NCBI GenBank assembly: GCA_944393325.1
Contig: CALXZU010000009.1
Coordinates: forward strand, 1-47,212
DNA: 47,212 bases
From: an uncultured Clostridia bacterium
Lineage (GTDB): Bacteria; Bacillota; Clostridia; TANB77; CAG-508
Reading direction: 5' to 3'
Made by a program: the position numbers and the translations under genes. Under the pieces are notes generated by a model that was not told the origin of the DNA, searched no databases, and was given only the letters and a program-made list of their open reading frames with translations. Below, piece by piece: positions 8,450-15,846 of the stretch. The first letter of the stretch is position 1, and every line of letters begins with the position of its first letter.

Positions 8450-8578
8450 TGTATTAGGAGTGTACCTAGGAAATTCCAAGCGGTACAGAGTAACAAAAAG
8501 TTACTTACACTAGAAAAGTAAGCAAAACCTTACTTCGAGGAGTCTTAAAACAAGATTTTTTGAAGTGAGGTTTTTTGA
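8450..8578 (+). promoter_or_regulatory. Structured leader RNA with terminator and alternative hairpin
   Basis: Four pairings are visible. AGTGTA (8459-8464) pairs with TACACT (8506-8511). GTACC (8462-8466) pairs with GGTAC (8482-8486), sharing bases with the first. AGTAAC (8489-8494) pairs with GTTACT (8500-8505). AAGTAAG (8516-8522) pairs with CTTACTT (8529-8535). That last stem uses the left arm of a terminator, CCTTACTTC (8528-8536) with GAAGTGAGG (8562-8570), followed by six T. Terminator and anti-terminator are therefore mutually exclusive, the layout of a riboswitch or attenuator. I do not recognise a known class, and no T-box or peptide-coding leader is evident. Confidence 0.6.
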
Positions 8579-8596
8579 ATTTAAGGGGGAATTTAA

Positions 8597-9386
8597 TTGA
8601 GTAAAGTAGAAGAAATTTTAGAAAATTATTACAATCAAGGAAAGGAAAAAGATAGACTAATTAAAGATAAAGCACATATGGTAGAGTTTTTAACAACTGT
8701 AAGGTATATAGATAAATATATAAAAAAGAAAGATAGAATTTTAGATATAGGAGCAGGAACAGGTATATATTCGCTTTACTATGCTAAAAAAGGTTATAAA
8801 GTAGATGCAATAGAATTAACAAATGCAAATATAGAAGAATTTAAGAAAAATATTAAACCAGAAATGGATATTAAAGTAGAAAAAGGAAATGCTTTAGACT
8901 TAAGTAGATATAAAGATAATACATTTGATATAACATTATTACTTCGGACCAATATATCATTTGTTTAGTATTGAAGAGAAGAAAAAAGCAATTGAAGAAG
9001 CAATAAGAGTTACAAAAAAACAAGGAAAGATATTTATTGCATATATAACAAATGAAGCTGTAATAATTACATATGGTTTAAAAAAAGGAAATATGCTTAA
9101 ATTAAAAGAAGTATGTGATGAAAATTACAAAGTAAAAGAAATACCAGAAGAAATATTCTCAGTAAATTATGTAGAAGAATTTAATAAAATAATTAAAAGT
9201 TTTCCAGTTAAGGTTTTAAATGAAGTAGCAGTAGAAGGTTTGTCGGAATATTTAATGGAATATATAAATGAACTAACAGAAGAAGAATATAAAATATGGC
9301 TAGATTATCATTTCAAGAATTGTGAAAGAAAAGATTTAATAGGTTATAGCAGTCATGTTATGTGTATATGTCAAAAAAATAGATAA
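8597..9386 (+). CDS. Class I SAM-dependent methyltransferase, read through a +1 shift at CGG
   Basis: A Rossmann-fold methyltransferase, substrate unknown. The TTG start at 8597 lies 6 bases after AAGGGGGAA. Motif I is ILDIGAGTGIYSLYYAKKG (about residues 49-67). Motif II is the acidic DAIEL. The frame stops at 8968, seven codons after the CGG at 8945. Skipping the C of that codon gives LLLGPIYHLFSIEEKKKAI, the usual motif of this methyltransferase group, and continues to 9386 for a 262-residue protein of normal length. Nothing else in the gene is damaged. It heads a cluster with a kinase-like gene and three acetyltransferases, a combination suggestive of modification of small molecules or resistance, though this is inference. 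Confidence 0.8.
8942..8948 (+). other. Putative +1 recoding site 2 (CTT-CGG-A)
   Basis: The zero frame reads TTA CTT CGG ACC. Skipping C 8945 gives CTT GGA CCA ATA TAT CAT, encoding the LGPIYH motif expected at this place in the family. Confidence 0.75.
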
Positions 9387-9398
9387 GGGGGAGTTTAT

Positions 9399-9962
9399 AT
9401 GCCAAAATTAGTATTAATAACAGGCCCACAAGCAGTTGGTAAGATGACAGTTGGGCAAGAACTTACAAAAATAACAAATTTAAAATTATTCCATAACCAT
9501 ATGTCAATTGACTTAGTATCAAACTTTTTTAGTTATGGTACAGAAATAGGTAGAAATTTAGTTACAAAAATTAGGATGGAAATATTAGAGGCAGTGGCTA
9601 AAAGTGATTTAGAAGGGATAATTTTTACAGTGGTAATGGCATATGATTGCAAAGAAGATGTAGAACAAATGGAGCAGATGAAAAACTTATTTAAAAAAAA
9701 TAATGGAGAAGTTTATTATATAGAACTTCAAGCACCATTAGAAATAAGAAGGAAAAGAAATAAAACAGAAAACAGGAAAAAACATAAACCATCTAAAAGA
9801 GATGAAGAATTTAGTGAATGGTTACTACTAAGGTCTGACAATACCTTTAGAACAGAGTCGAAAGAAGGAGAAGTTACAGAAAAAAACTATCTAAAAATAG
9901 ATAATACAAATATATCAGCAAAAGATGTAGCAAAAATGATTAAAGAAAAATTTAATTTATAA
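9399..9962 (+). CDS. P-loop kinase-like ATPase (AAA_33/shikimate-kinase-like)
   Basis: A 187-residue nucleotide-binding protein of the small-molecule kinase type. The Walker A loop GPQAVGKMT lies at residues 9-17 (Met replaces the usual Ser/Thr after GK, with Thr next). A FHNHMSIDL segment (about 32-40) resembles the substrate region of chloramphenicol-phosphotransferase-like and gluconate-kinase-like proteins, and the Arg-rich RRKRNKTENRKKHKPSKRD (about 117-135) resembles a lid. The substrate cannot be named. It lies 12 bp after the methyltransferase, behind a GGGGGAG site. Confidence 0.75.
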   Translation: MPKLVLITGPQAVGKMTVGQELTKITNLKLFHNHMSIDLVSNFFSYGTEIGRNLVTKIRMEILEAVAKSDLEGIIFTVVMAYDCKEDVEQMEQMKNLFKKNNGEVYYIELQAPLEIRRKRNKTENRKKHKPSKRDEEFSEWLLLRSDNTFRTESKEGEVTEKNYLKIDNTNISAKDVAKMIKEKFNL

Positions 9963-9969
9963 GGTTGTG

Positions 9970-10458
9970 ATGATTATGATTAGATATTATGAAAAAGAAG
10001 ATATAGAGCAAATAGCAAAAATAATTGATGAAGATTGGAAGATAGCATACAAAGGGATAGTAGATGAAAATTATTTGAAAAATCTAAATTATAAAGATAG
10101 AGAAAAAAGGATAAGAGAAAAATATAAGAAAGAAAAATCAATTGTATTTGTGGAAGATAATATTGTAAAAGGTTATTGTAGATTTGGGAAAAATAGAGAA
10201 GGAGAAAAAATAGGAGAAATAATTGCTTTATATGTTAAAAATGAATTTAGAAGATGTGGAATAGGTGAAAAATTAGTAGAAAAAGCAAAAGAAATATTAA
10301 AAGAAAGAGGCTATAAAGAAATGATTATCTGGTGTTTAAAAGAAAATAGTGCAGGAAGAAATTTCTATGAAAAACAAGAGGGTGTTTTAGATAAAGAAAG
10401 AAAATTTAAAATAGGTGACAAATATTATGATGAAGTAAGTTATAAATATATTTTATAG
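9970..10458 (+). CDS. GNAT family N-acetyltransferase
   Basis: This 162-residue acetyl-CoA-dependent N-acetyltransferase has the acetyl-CoA binding motif A, EIIALYVKNEFRRCGIGEKL, at about residues 86-105, including the RRCGIG loop. The following strand-helix ending NSAGRNFYEKQEGV is the usual motif B. The substrate is unknown. ATG at 9970 is close to AAGG, and ATG 9976 is an alternative start. It is 8 bp downstream of the kinase-like gene and 4 bp before the next coding region, so translation is probably coupled. Confidence 0.85.
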   Translation: MIMIRYYEKEDIEQIAKIIDEDWKIAYKGIVDENYLKNLNYKDREKRIREKYKKEKSIVFVEDNIVKGYCRFGKNREGEKIGEIIALYVKNEFRRCGIGEKLVEKAKEILKERGYKEMIIWCLKENSAGRNFYEKQEGVLDKERKFKIGDKYYDEVSYKYIL

Positions 10459-10473
10459 GAGATGAGAAAATTG

Positions 10474-10942
10474 ATGATTAGAAATGTTAAAAAGGAAGAT
10501 GAAAAAGAAGTAATTAAAATACTACTTGATATGCAAAAATTACATATAAAGGGAAGAAAGGATATTTTTAAAAAAGAAAATTTTAAAATAGCAAAAAAAG
10601 AGTTTCTAAACATTTTAAATTCTAAAGAAAAAGAAATGATTGTTGCAATAGACAAAAATGAGAAAGTAAGAGGTTTATCCTATTGTTTCTATTAAAACCA
10701 TAGAAAAACATATAAATCTTAAAAATAGTAAAATTCTTATTGTATAAAAAATAGGAGTAGATAAAAATTTTAGAAGAAATGGGTATGGAAGAATTCTAAT
10801 TAATGCAATAAAGAAAAAAGCTAAACAAGAAAATTGTAATAGAATAGAACTTAACTGTTGGAGTTTTAATAAAAATGCAATTAAGTTTTATAGAAAAATA
10901 GGTATGAAAGTTCAAAAATTAACAATGGAAATTGAAATATAG
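10474..10942 (+). pseudogene. Broken GNAT acetyltransferase
   Basis: A GNAT gene with two lesions. The first frame runs from ATG 10474 (after AGGAGAT) and stops at 10693-10695. Removing one base near 10685-10692 continues it as IKTIEKHINLKNSKIL. An in-frame TAA at about 10750 then interrupts it before GVDKNFRRNGYGRILINAI (the acetyl-CoA motif) and NKNAIKFYRKIGM. Both halves of the fold are recognisable, so decay is recent. Unlike the four split genes with CGG, there is no CGG here and there is a second lesion, so this one is a true pseudogene. Confidence 0.75.
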
Positions 10943-10953
10943 GAGGGATTATT

Positions 10954-11517
10954 ATGTATTTTAGAAAATTAGTAGGAGAAAATATATATTTATCACCAAT
11001 TAGTGCAGAAGATGTGGAAAACTATACAAATTGGCTAAATGATTTTGGAACGACAGACTATATTGGACAAAGTACGAAAATATATAGTGAAGAAAAAGAA
11101 AAGAAATTTTTAGAAAAGTTTGCAGAAGAAAGTAAAGATGTAAATTTAGGAATTGTAATTTTAAAAGATGATAAATTAATAGGAAATTGCGGACTAAAAA
11201 ATGTAGATTATATAAACAGAACAGCAACACTTGGAATATTTATTGGAGACAAGGAAGAAAGAAGTAAAGGTTATGGAAAAGAGACTATAAAATTATTATT
11301 GGATTTCGGCTTTAATTATCTAAATTTAAATGAAATAAATTTAGATGTAATGGAATTTAATAAAAGAGCAATAAAATGTTATGAAAAAGTAGGTTTTAAA
11401 GAATATGGTAGAAGAAGAAAATGTGTATATTTAAATGGCAAGTATTATGATAAAATAAGTATGGATATTTTAAAATCTGAATTTAAAGAAAGTTTTATAA
11501 AAAATAAAAATATATAA
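10954..11517 (+). CDS. RimJ/RimL-like GNAT N-acetyltransferase
   Basis: A 187-residue acetyltransferase of the RimJ/RimL (Acetyltransf_3) type. It begins MYFRKLVGENIYLSPIS, the usual entry of this subfamily. It has LGIFIGDKEERSKGYGKETI (about residues 90-109) as acetyl-CoA motif A and LDVMEFNKRAIKCYEKVGFKE (about 129-149) as motif B. The substrate may be a protein N-terminus or a small amine. The ATG follows AGGAGGGATT. It is the last gene of the cluster and is closed by a hairpin that also serves the convergent genes. Confidence 0.88.
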   Translation: MYFRKLVGENIYLSPISAEDVENYTNWLNDFGTTDYIGQSTKIYSEEKEKKFLEKFAEESKDVNLGIVILKDDKLIGNCGLKNVDYINRTATLGIFIGDKEERSKGYGKETIKLLLDFGFNYLNLNEINLDVMEFNKRAIKCYEKVGFKEYGRRRKCVYLNGKYYDKISMDILKSEFKESFIKNKNI

Positions 11518-11540
11518 AAGTCGGGAAGTTCCGACTTTTA
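11516..11540. terminator. Bidirectional terminator between convergent genes
   Basis: AAAAGTCGG (11516-11524) and CCGACTTTT (11531-11539) with a 6-nt loop. A/T runs lie on both sides, so it can act for the plus-strand acetyltransferase and the minus-strand pair. Confidence 0.8.
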
Positions 11541-11876
11541 TTAATACCAGTAAGAAAGTTTTAGAAAAGAATTAATTAATTTTAATTGTTCTTCTAAATC
11601 TTCTTTACTTGAAATATTATAATTTTTTCCATCAATATTACGAGCTTGTAAAGTCCACAAAAATGCTTTAAAACGTGGATATTTTTTAATATTTTGATAC
11701 ATAAAATAAAGTAAGCAAGAAGACTTTTTATATAAAGTAGTATTTTCTTTCTTTTCTTTATTATATCTATCTATATTAGTTAAAAGCCCAATAGGTTCTG
11801 ACATTTTTTTTCTATAACAATCTCCATCTATAGTATTTAAAAAATTATTATAACTTTCACAAAAAATTCTATACAT
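11541..11876 (-). CDS. Small hypothetical protein paired with a nucleotidyltransferase
   Basis: A 111-residue basic protein rich in Tyr, Lys and Asn, with no membrane segment or recognised motif. It overlaps the end of the upstream nucleotidyltransferase gene by 8 bp, so the two are translationally coupled. This kind of overlap between a DUF6036-like nucleotidyltransferase and a small partner is seen in toxin-antitoxin-like pairs, but nothing in the sequence proves that role here. It ends just before the shared hairpin at 11516-11540. Confidence 0.6.
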   Translation of the reverse strand: MYRIFCESYNNFLNTIDGDCYRKKMSEPIGLLTNIDRYNKEKKENTTLYKKSSCLLYFMYQNIKKYPRFKAFLWTLQARNIDGKNYNISSKEDLEEQLKLINSFLKLSYWY

Positions 11877-12375
11877 TATACATCTCCCTAAAAATTTTCA
11901 ATTTACGAATAAATTCTTTTTTCTTACTATCAAATAAATCTTTTCTATTTATCACTTCATCAATTATTTTATTTAATAACTGTTTATCACATTTAGGAAT
12001 TATTTCATTTAAATCTTCAATATCTTTTTGTCCAAGTCTAATTATTTTACTTATAGCAACATCTTCTTTAGAAAGGATATATACATTTAGAAAATTGAAT
12101 TCATTCAATTTCAAAGCTCTTTCTTTATAAGTTGGAGAAAGTATTGTACTTTGATAATCTAACATATCATAGTCTCTAAGAAGTAAAAATACTTTTCCAT
12201 ATTTTGCTGGATAACCTAAATCTACAAAATCAATATCTAAAGTTGCCCTTGAAGTATATTCACCAAGCATACAAGCACTGCCGCCTAAAATATAAATATC
12301 AAAAGGCTCTAAATTAAAAAATTTTGTTACATCTTGGACTTCGTGCAAAATACTAATTAAATTATCTTTAATCAT
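11869..12375 (-). CDS. DUF6036-like nucleotidyltransferase
   Basis: A 168-residue protein with a nucleotidyltransferase-type N-terminal fold. YILGGSACMLGEYTSRATLDIDFVD (about residues 28-52) has the GGSA loop followed by the DIDF acidic pair, the metal-binding signature of polymerase-beta-like transferases. The LSKEDVAISKIIRLGQKDIEDL segment (about 101-122) is the typical downstream helix. The family includes AbiEii-like and DUF6036 proteins, some of them toxins of two-gene systems. It forms an operon with the overlapping 111-residue gene. Confidence 0.75.
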   Translation of the reverse strand: MIKDNLISILHEVQDVTKFFNLEPFDIYILGGSACMLGEYTSRATLDIDFVDLGYPAKYGKVFLLLRDYDMLDYQSTILSPTYKERALKLNEFNFLNVYILSKEDVAISKIIRLGQKDIEDLNEIIPKCDKQLLNKIIDEVINRKDLFDSKKKEFIRKLKIFREMYNV

Positions 12376-12439
12376 TATTAATCACCTATATATATTTTAC
12401 TATGTTTTTATAAAATTATCAAATATATAATAAAATTCA

Positions 12440-12468
12440 TTGACAAAACCAAACAAAAATTCTATAAT
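12440..12468 (+). promoter_or_regulatory. Consensus promoter of dinB
   Basis: TTGACA at 12440-12445 and TATAAT at 12463-12468 with 17 bp spacing, 15 bp before the dinB ATG. The very short leader contains GGTGAT as ribosome-binding site. No LexA or DinR-like operator is obvious. Confidence 0.88.
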
Positions 12469-12483
12469 GGAATTGGTGATAAT

Positions 12484-13701
12484 ATGGAAAAACAAATATT
12501 ACACGTAGATGTTAATAATGCTTTTTTAAGTTGGACAGCAGTAGAAATGTTGAAAAATGGTGAAAATATCGACATAAGGGAAATACCAGCAATAATAGGT
12601 GGAGATGAAACAAAAAGGTCAGGAATAGTTTTAGCAAAAAGTATGAAAGCAAAAGAGTGCGGAATAAAAACAGCAGACACAATATATCAAGCAAAACTAA
12701 AATGTCCAGGGATAAAAATATTTCCATCAAATTTTAATATTTATAGAAAATATTCAGACAATTTATTTAAACTTTTATCAGAATATACTGACAAAATAGA
12801 AAGATTTAGTATAGATGAGTGTTTCTTAGATATGACAGAATATTTAATGAAAGATACTATAGTAAATAAAGCATATGAAATAAACAGAAGGGTCAAAGAA
12901 GAACTTGGGTTTACTGTAAATGTAGGAGTGGCACATAATAAGTTACTTGCAAAAATGGCATCTGATTTTACAAAACCGGATAGAGTTCATACTTTATTTG
13001 AAGATGAAATAGAAAAGAAAATGTGGACACTTCCTATTTCTGAATTATTTATGCTTGGTAAAAAAACAGTTCCTAAATTATTTAATATGCAAATAAGAAC
13101 AATTGGAGATTTAGCAAGAGCGAATAAAGAAATACTTCGTAAAAAATTTGGAAAACACGGAATAATGATGTGGGAATATGCAAATGGAATAGATAATTCA
13201 GAAGTACATTATAAGGAAGAAAAACCTAAAGGTGTTGGAAATTCAATAACACTTCCAGAAAATATAACAGAAATAGAAAAATTAGAAGAAATAGTACTTG
13301 CTTTATCAGAACAAGTCACCTTTAGACTTAGAAAATATGATCTACTTGCAAAAACAGTAAATGTACAATTAAGAACAAAAGATTTTGAGGACACATCACA
13401 TCAAAAAAAATTACCAGAGCCAACATCATCAACAAAAGAAATATCAAAGACAGCAAAAGAATTATTACATGAGATGTTTCATAAACCTATGGCAATAAGG
13501 TTAGTTGGAGTAAGAGTTGATAATTTAATAGAAAAGGAAGATATGCAAATATCTTTATTTGAAAATAAAGATATTAAGAAGCAAGAAAAATTAGATAAAG
13601 TTATAGATAACTTGAAAAATAAATATGGATATAATAAAATAACAAGAGCAGGAAAGATGAATGCAGGAGATTATTTAAAGTTAAAAGATATAAAAAAATA
13701 G
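12484..13701 (+). CDS. dinB: DNA polymerase IV-like Y-family polymerase
   Basis: A 405-residue Y-family translesion polymerase copying past damaged template bases. Metal-binding Asp residues are in HVDVNNAFLSW (residues 6-16) and FSIDECFLDMTE (about 105-116). The steric-gate region, the helix-hairpin-helix (MLGKKTVPKLFNMQIRTIGDLA) and the little-finger domain follow. The C-terminal QISLFE peptide (about residue 355) is a sliding-clamp binding motif. Length is normal. It is followed 9 bp later by the YgjP-like gene. Confidence 0.95.
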   Translation: MEKQILHVDVNNAFLSWTAVEMLKNGENIDIREIPAIIGGDETKRSGIVLAKSMKAKECGIKTADTIYQAKLKCPGIKIFPSNFNIYRKYSDNLFKLLSEYTDKIERFSIDECFLDMTEYLMKDTIVNKAYEINRRVKEELGFTVNVGVAHNKLLAKMASDFTKPDRVHTLFEDEIEKKMWTLPISELFMLGKKTVPKLFNMQIRTIGDLARANKEILRKKFGKHGIMMWEYANGIDNSEVHYKEEKPKGVGNSITLPENITEIEKLEEIVLALSEQVTFRLRKYDLLAKTVNVQLRTKDFEDTSHQKKLPEPTSSTKEISKTAKELLHEMFHKPMAIRLVGVRVDNLIEKEDMQISLFENKDIKKQEKLDKVIDNLKNKYGYNKITRAGKMNAGDYLKLKDIKK

Positions 13702-13710
13702 AGGTTTAAT

Positions 13711-14241
13711 ATGATAAAAATAGAATATCAAGGAAAAGAAATTCCATATAAATTACAAAGGTCTAAAATTAAAAATTTATATATTTATATAAAAAATGGA
13801 GAAGTAATAATAAAAGCACCACTTAAACTAGCAAATGAGAAAATACAGGAATTTGTAAATAAAAAATCAAAATGGATATATAATAGTCTAAATAAAAGTT
13901 GTGAGAAAGTAAAAAAAGAGAAGGAAGAAAAAATAGAAAAAGAAGATATAGAAAGACTTACAAAAATAGTAGAAGAAAATATATATAAATATAGTAAAAT
14001 TTTAAATGTTATGCCAAAAAAAGTAAGAATAAAAGAACTAAAATATGCTTGGGGAAGTTGTTCTAGTAATAAGAATATATCAATTAATTTGAAATTAGCA
14101 ATTAAGGAAGAAAAAGCTGTTGAATATGTGGTTTTACATGAAATGTGTCATTTAATACATATGAACCACTCTAAAAGTTTTTGGAATTTAGTAGAAAAAA
14201 ATATGCCAAAATACAAAGAATATAAGAAATTACTTGCTTAA
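13711..14241 (+). CDS. YgjP/WLM-like zinc metallopeptidase (DUF45)
   Basis: A 176-residue protein of the YgjP-like metallopeptidase family. The first 60 residues form the beta-rich N-terminal region (IEYQGKEIPYKLQRSKIKNLYIYIK). The catalytic part has the conserved RELKYAWGSCSS-like segment (about 108-118) and the zinc motif HEMCHLIHMNHSKSFW (about 144-159) with HExxH and the third His. It is probably cytoplasmic, with unknown substrates. It lies 9 bp after dinB behind AGAGG and is likely co-transcribed with it. Confidence 0.88.
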   Translation: MIKIEYQGKEIPYKLQRSKIKNLYIYIKNGEVIIKAPLKLANEKIQEFVNKKSKWIYNSLNKSCEKVKKEKEEKIEKEDIERLTKIVEENIYKYSKILNVMPKKVRIKELKYAWGSCSSNKNISINLKLAIKEEKAVEYVVLHEMCHLIHMNHSKSFWNLVEKNMPKYKEYKKLLA

Positions 14242-14293
14242 AACTTAGAATTAAATTATAATAAAAGAAAGTTTTAATTAGGAGATTATTACA

Positions 14294-15196
14294 ATGTGGA
14301 AAAGAAAAGAGCTAAAAGAAAAAGCAAAACAAGTTGTAAAAATAAATTATTGGACAGCTATAATCGTGTGTTTTCTACTTGCATTATTTACTGGTGAATT
14401 TGGAACATCAATAATTTTAATTTGGCAAGGAGAAGATAGTATAGATCCAAATTACGTATTAAAACAGGAAGAGATTATTGCTGATAATCAACAAGCAGAG
14501 GAAAAATTAAATGAAGTTGAAGAACAAGAACAAAAAATAAATGAAAAAAGGTCAGAATTCAATAATTTTCAACTTGGTATAATAGAAATAATAAAAATGA
14601 ATGTAAATAATTTGATAAAATCGGAAAAATATGTGTTTAGGTTTTGGGATGCAATTGAATCATTTGAAATTAAAGAAACGGGCTTGGGAATTGCACTTAT
14701 AATTATTGCAATAATAGCAGTGATATATATTATTCTGATTGCTGAAGCATTAAGAGTAGCAGGTAGAAAATATTTCTTAGAAGCACGAAATATTGAAAAT
14801 ACTAAAATAGCAGTAATGGGAGAAATATTTAAAAAAGGAAATTGGAAGAATGTAGCAATAACAATGCTGTTAAAAAATATTTATAATTTATTATGGTATT
14901 TAACAATTATAGGAGGATTTATAAAATCTTATGAATATAGGATGATACCATATATTTTGGCAGATAATCCTAAGATTGATAGAAAAGAAGCATTTAAGTT
15001 ATCAAAAAAAATGATGAAAGGTAACAAATGGAAAACTTTCGTATTAGATTTATCATTTATTTTATGGAATATACTATCATTAATCACTTTTGGAATATTA
15101 AATATTTTATATGTAAATCCATATAAAGCAGCAACTGTAACAGAATTATATATAACTTTAAGACAGAATGTTAATAAAGAAAACATAACAGAATGA
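14294..15196 (+). CDS. DUF975 family integral membrane protein
   Basis: A 300-residue membrane protein with a start typical of DUF975 (MWKRKELKEKAKQVVK) and a first helix at about residues 16-35. A long charged, probably coiled-coil, segment (about 55-110) sits between helix one and helix two (about 132-155). Further helices lie around 193-215, 253-275 and near the end. The function of DUF975 proteins is unknown. A TTAGGAG site is 10 bases upstream. A perfect hairpin terminator follows. Confidence 0.8.
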   Translation: MWKRKELKEKAKQVVKINYWTAIIVCFLLALFTGEFGTSIILIWQGEDSIDPNYVLKQEEIIADNQQAEEKLNEVEEQEQKINEKRSEFNNFQLGIIEIIKMNVNNLIKSEKYVFRFWDAIESFEIKETGLGIALIIIAIIAVIYIILIAEALRVAGRKYFLEARNIENTKIAVMGEIFKKGNWKNVAITMLLKNIYNLLWYLTIIGGFIKSYEYRMIPYILADNPKIDRKEAFKLSKKMMKGNKWKTFVLDLSFILWNILSLITFGILNILYVNPYKAATVTELYITLRQNVNKENITE

Positions 15197-15210
15197 TCTA
15201 AAAAAGGAAG

Positions 15211-15240
15211 TAGTAGTAATATAGAAATTACTACTATTTT
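15211..15240 (+). terminator. Intrinsic terminator after the DUF975 gene
   Basis: TAGTAGTAAT (15211-15220) pairs perfectly with ATTACTACTA (15227-15236), followed by TTTT. Confidence 0.8.
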
Positions 15241-15365
15241 AGATTAAAATCAAATTATAAGAATAATAAACAAATATAAGAATAAAATTTTATAACTAAT
15301 TATATTATAACACATTAAAAATGAAAAATCCCTCGAAACTTGTAGAAACTTGCGATGAAAAGTTC

Positions 15366-15394
15366 TTGAAAAATATTAAAAAAGAGAGTATTAT
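15366..15394 (+). promoter_or_regulatory. Promoter of the DUF6514-like gene
   Basis: TTGAAA at 15366-15371 and TATTAT at 15389-15394, spacer 17 bp, 35 bp before the GTG start. Confidence 0.7.
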
Positions 15395-15429
15395 AAAGAA
15401 GTGTGAAAACAAAAGAGGAGGTAAAAATT

Positions 15430-15753
15430 GTGAATATTTTTTTCGGAGGTACGTTTATAAGAAAAGAAGAATTAGAAAAGGAGGGAATTGAATATCCAAT
15501 AAAATTGGAGTATTACAAGATTATTAATGAGGATGAATTTAAGAAAAAAGATAAAGCAAAATATGGAATTAAGGTTGTAAAAACAGAGTATATGAAAGAC
15601 GATACAAAAATAGAAGATGAGACAATAAAATATTTATGTAGCAATGAACAAAAAGTTGACGAGATATTAAATATATTGAAAGAAAATGAAGTTACACCAA
15701 TCATCACAAAAGATGTTATTTCAGATATTTCAAAAAGCTCTTTTTGTATTTAA
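15430..15753 (+). CDS. DUF6514-like small protein
   Basis: A 107-residue cytoplasmic protein. The GTG start at 15430 is 8 bases after GAGGAGG; an upstream in-frame extension would place the site inside the gene. It has the pattern of clostridial DUF6514 proteins: an early YYKIINEDEF strand, a central KYGIKVVKTE strand, then EQKVDEILNILKENEVTPI and a DVISDI ending. Function is unknown. The TTC GGA in its start region is in the normal frame, so it is not one of the CGG recoding sites. Confidence 0.6.
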   Translation: MNIFFGGTFIRKEELEKEGIEYPIKLEYYKIINEDEFKKKDKAKYGIKVVKTEYMKDDTKIEDETIKYLCSNEQKVDEILNILKENEVTPIITKDVISDISKSSFCI

Positions 15754-15778
15754 TAAGATGTAAATTTTAATAAAATAC

Positions 15779-15807
15779 TTGCAAAATGTTGTAAATTAGT
15801 CTAAAAT
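15779..15807 (+). promoter_or_regulatory. Promoter of topA
   Basis: TTGCAA at 15779-15784 and TAAAAT at 15802-15807, spacer 17 bp, 39 bp before the topA start. Confidence 0.7.
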
Positions 15808-15846
15808 AACATGTGAAGAAAAAGGGATTTTAATAAGGAGGCACAT

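Noticed and set aside
8450-8578. T-box leader before the methyltransferase
   Set aside because: There is no T-box core (no GGUGGNACCGCG-like sequence) and the downstream genes are not amino-acid related.
10474-10942. The broken GNAT gene as a fifth recoding case
   Set aside because: It needs both a frame change and readthrough of an in-frame TAA, and there is no CGG at the break. This is ordinary pseudogene decay and serves as a contrast to the four CGG cases.
15440-15450. TTCGGA in the DUF6514-like gene as another recoding site
   Set aside because: Here the frame is TTC GGA with GGT next, and no shift is needed. The same holds for other TTCGGA occurrences, for example at 20286 and 37186.
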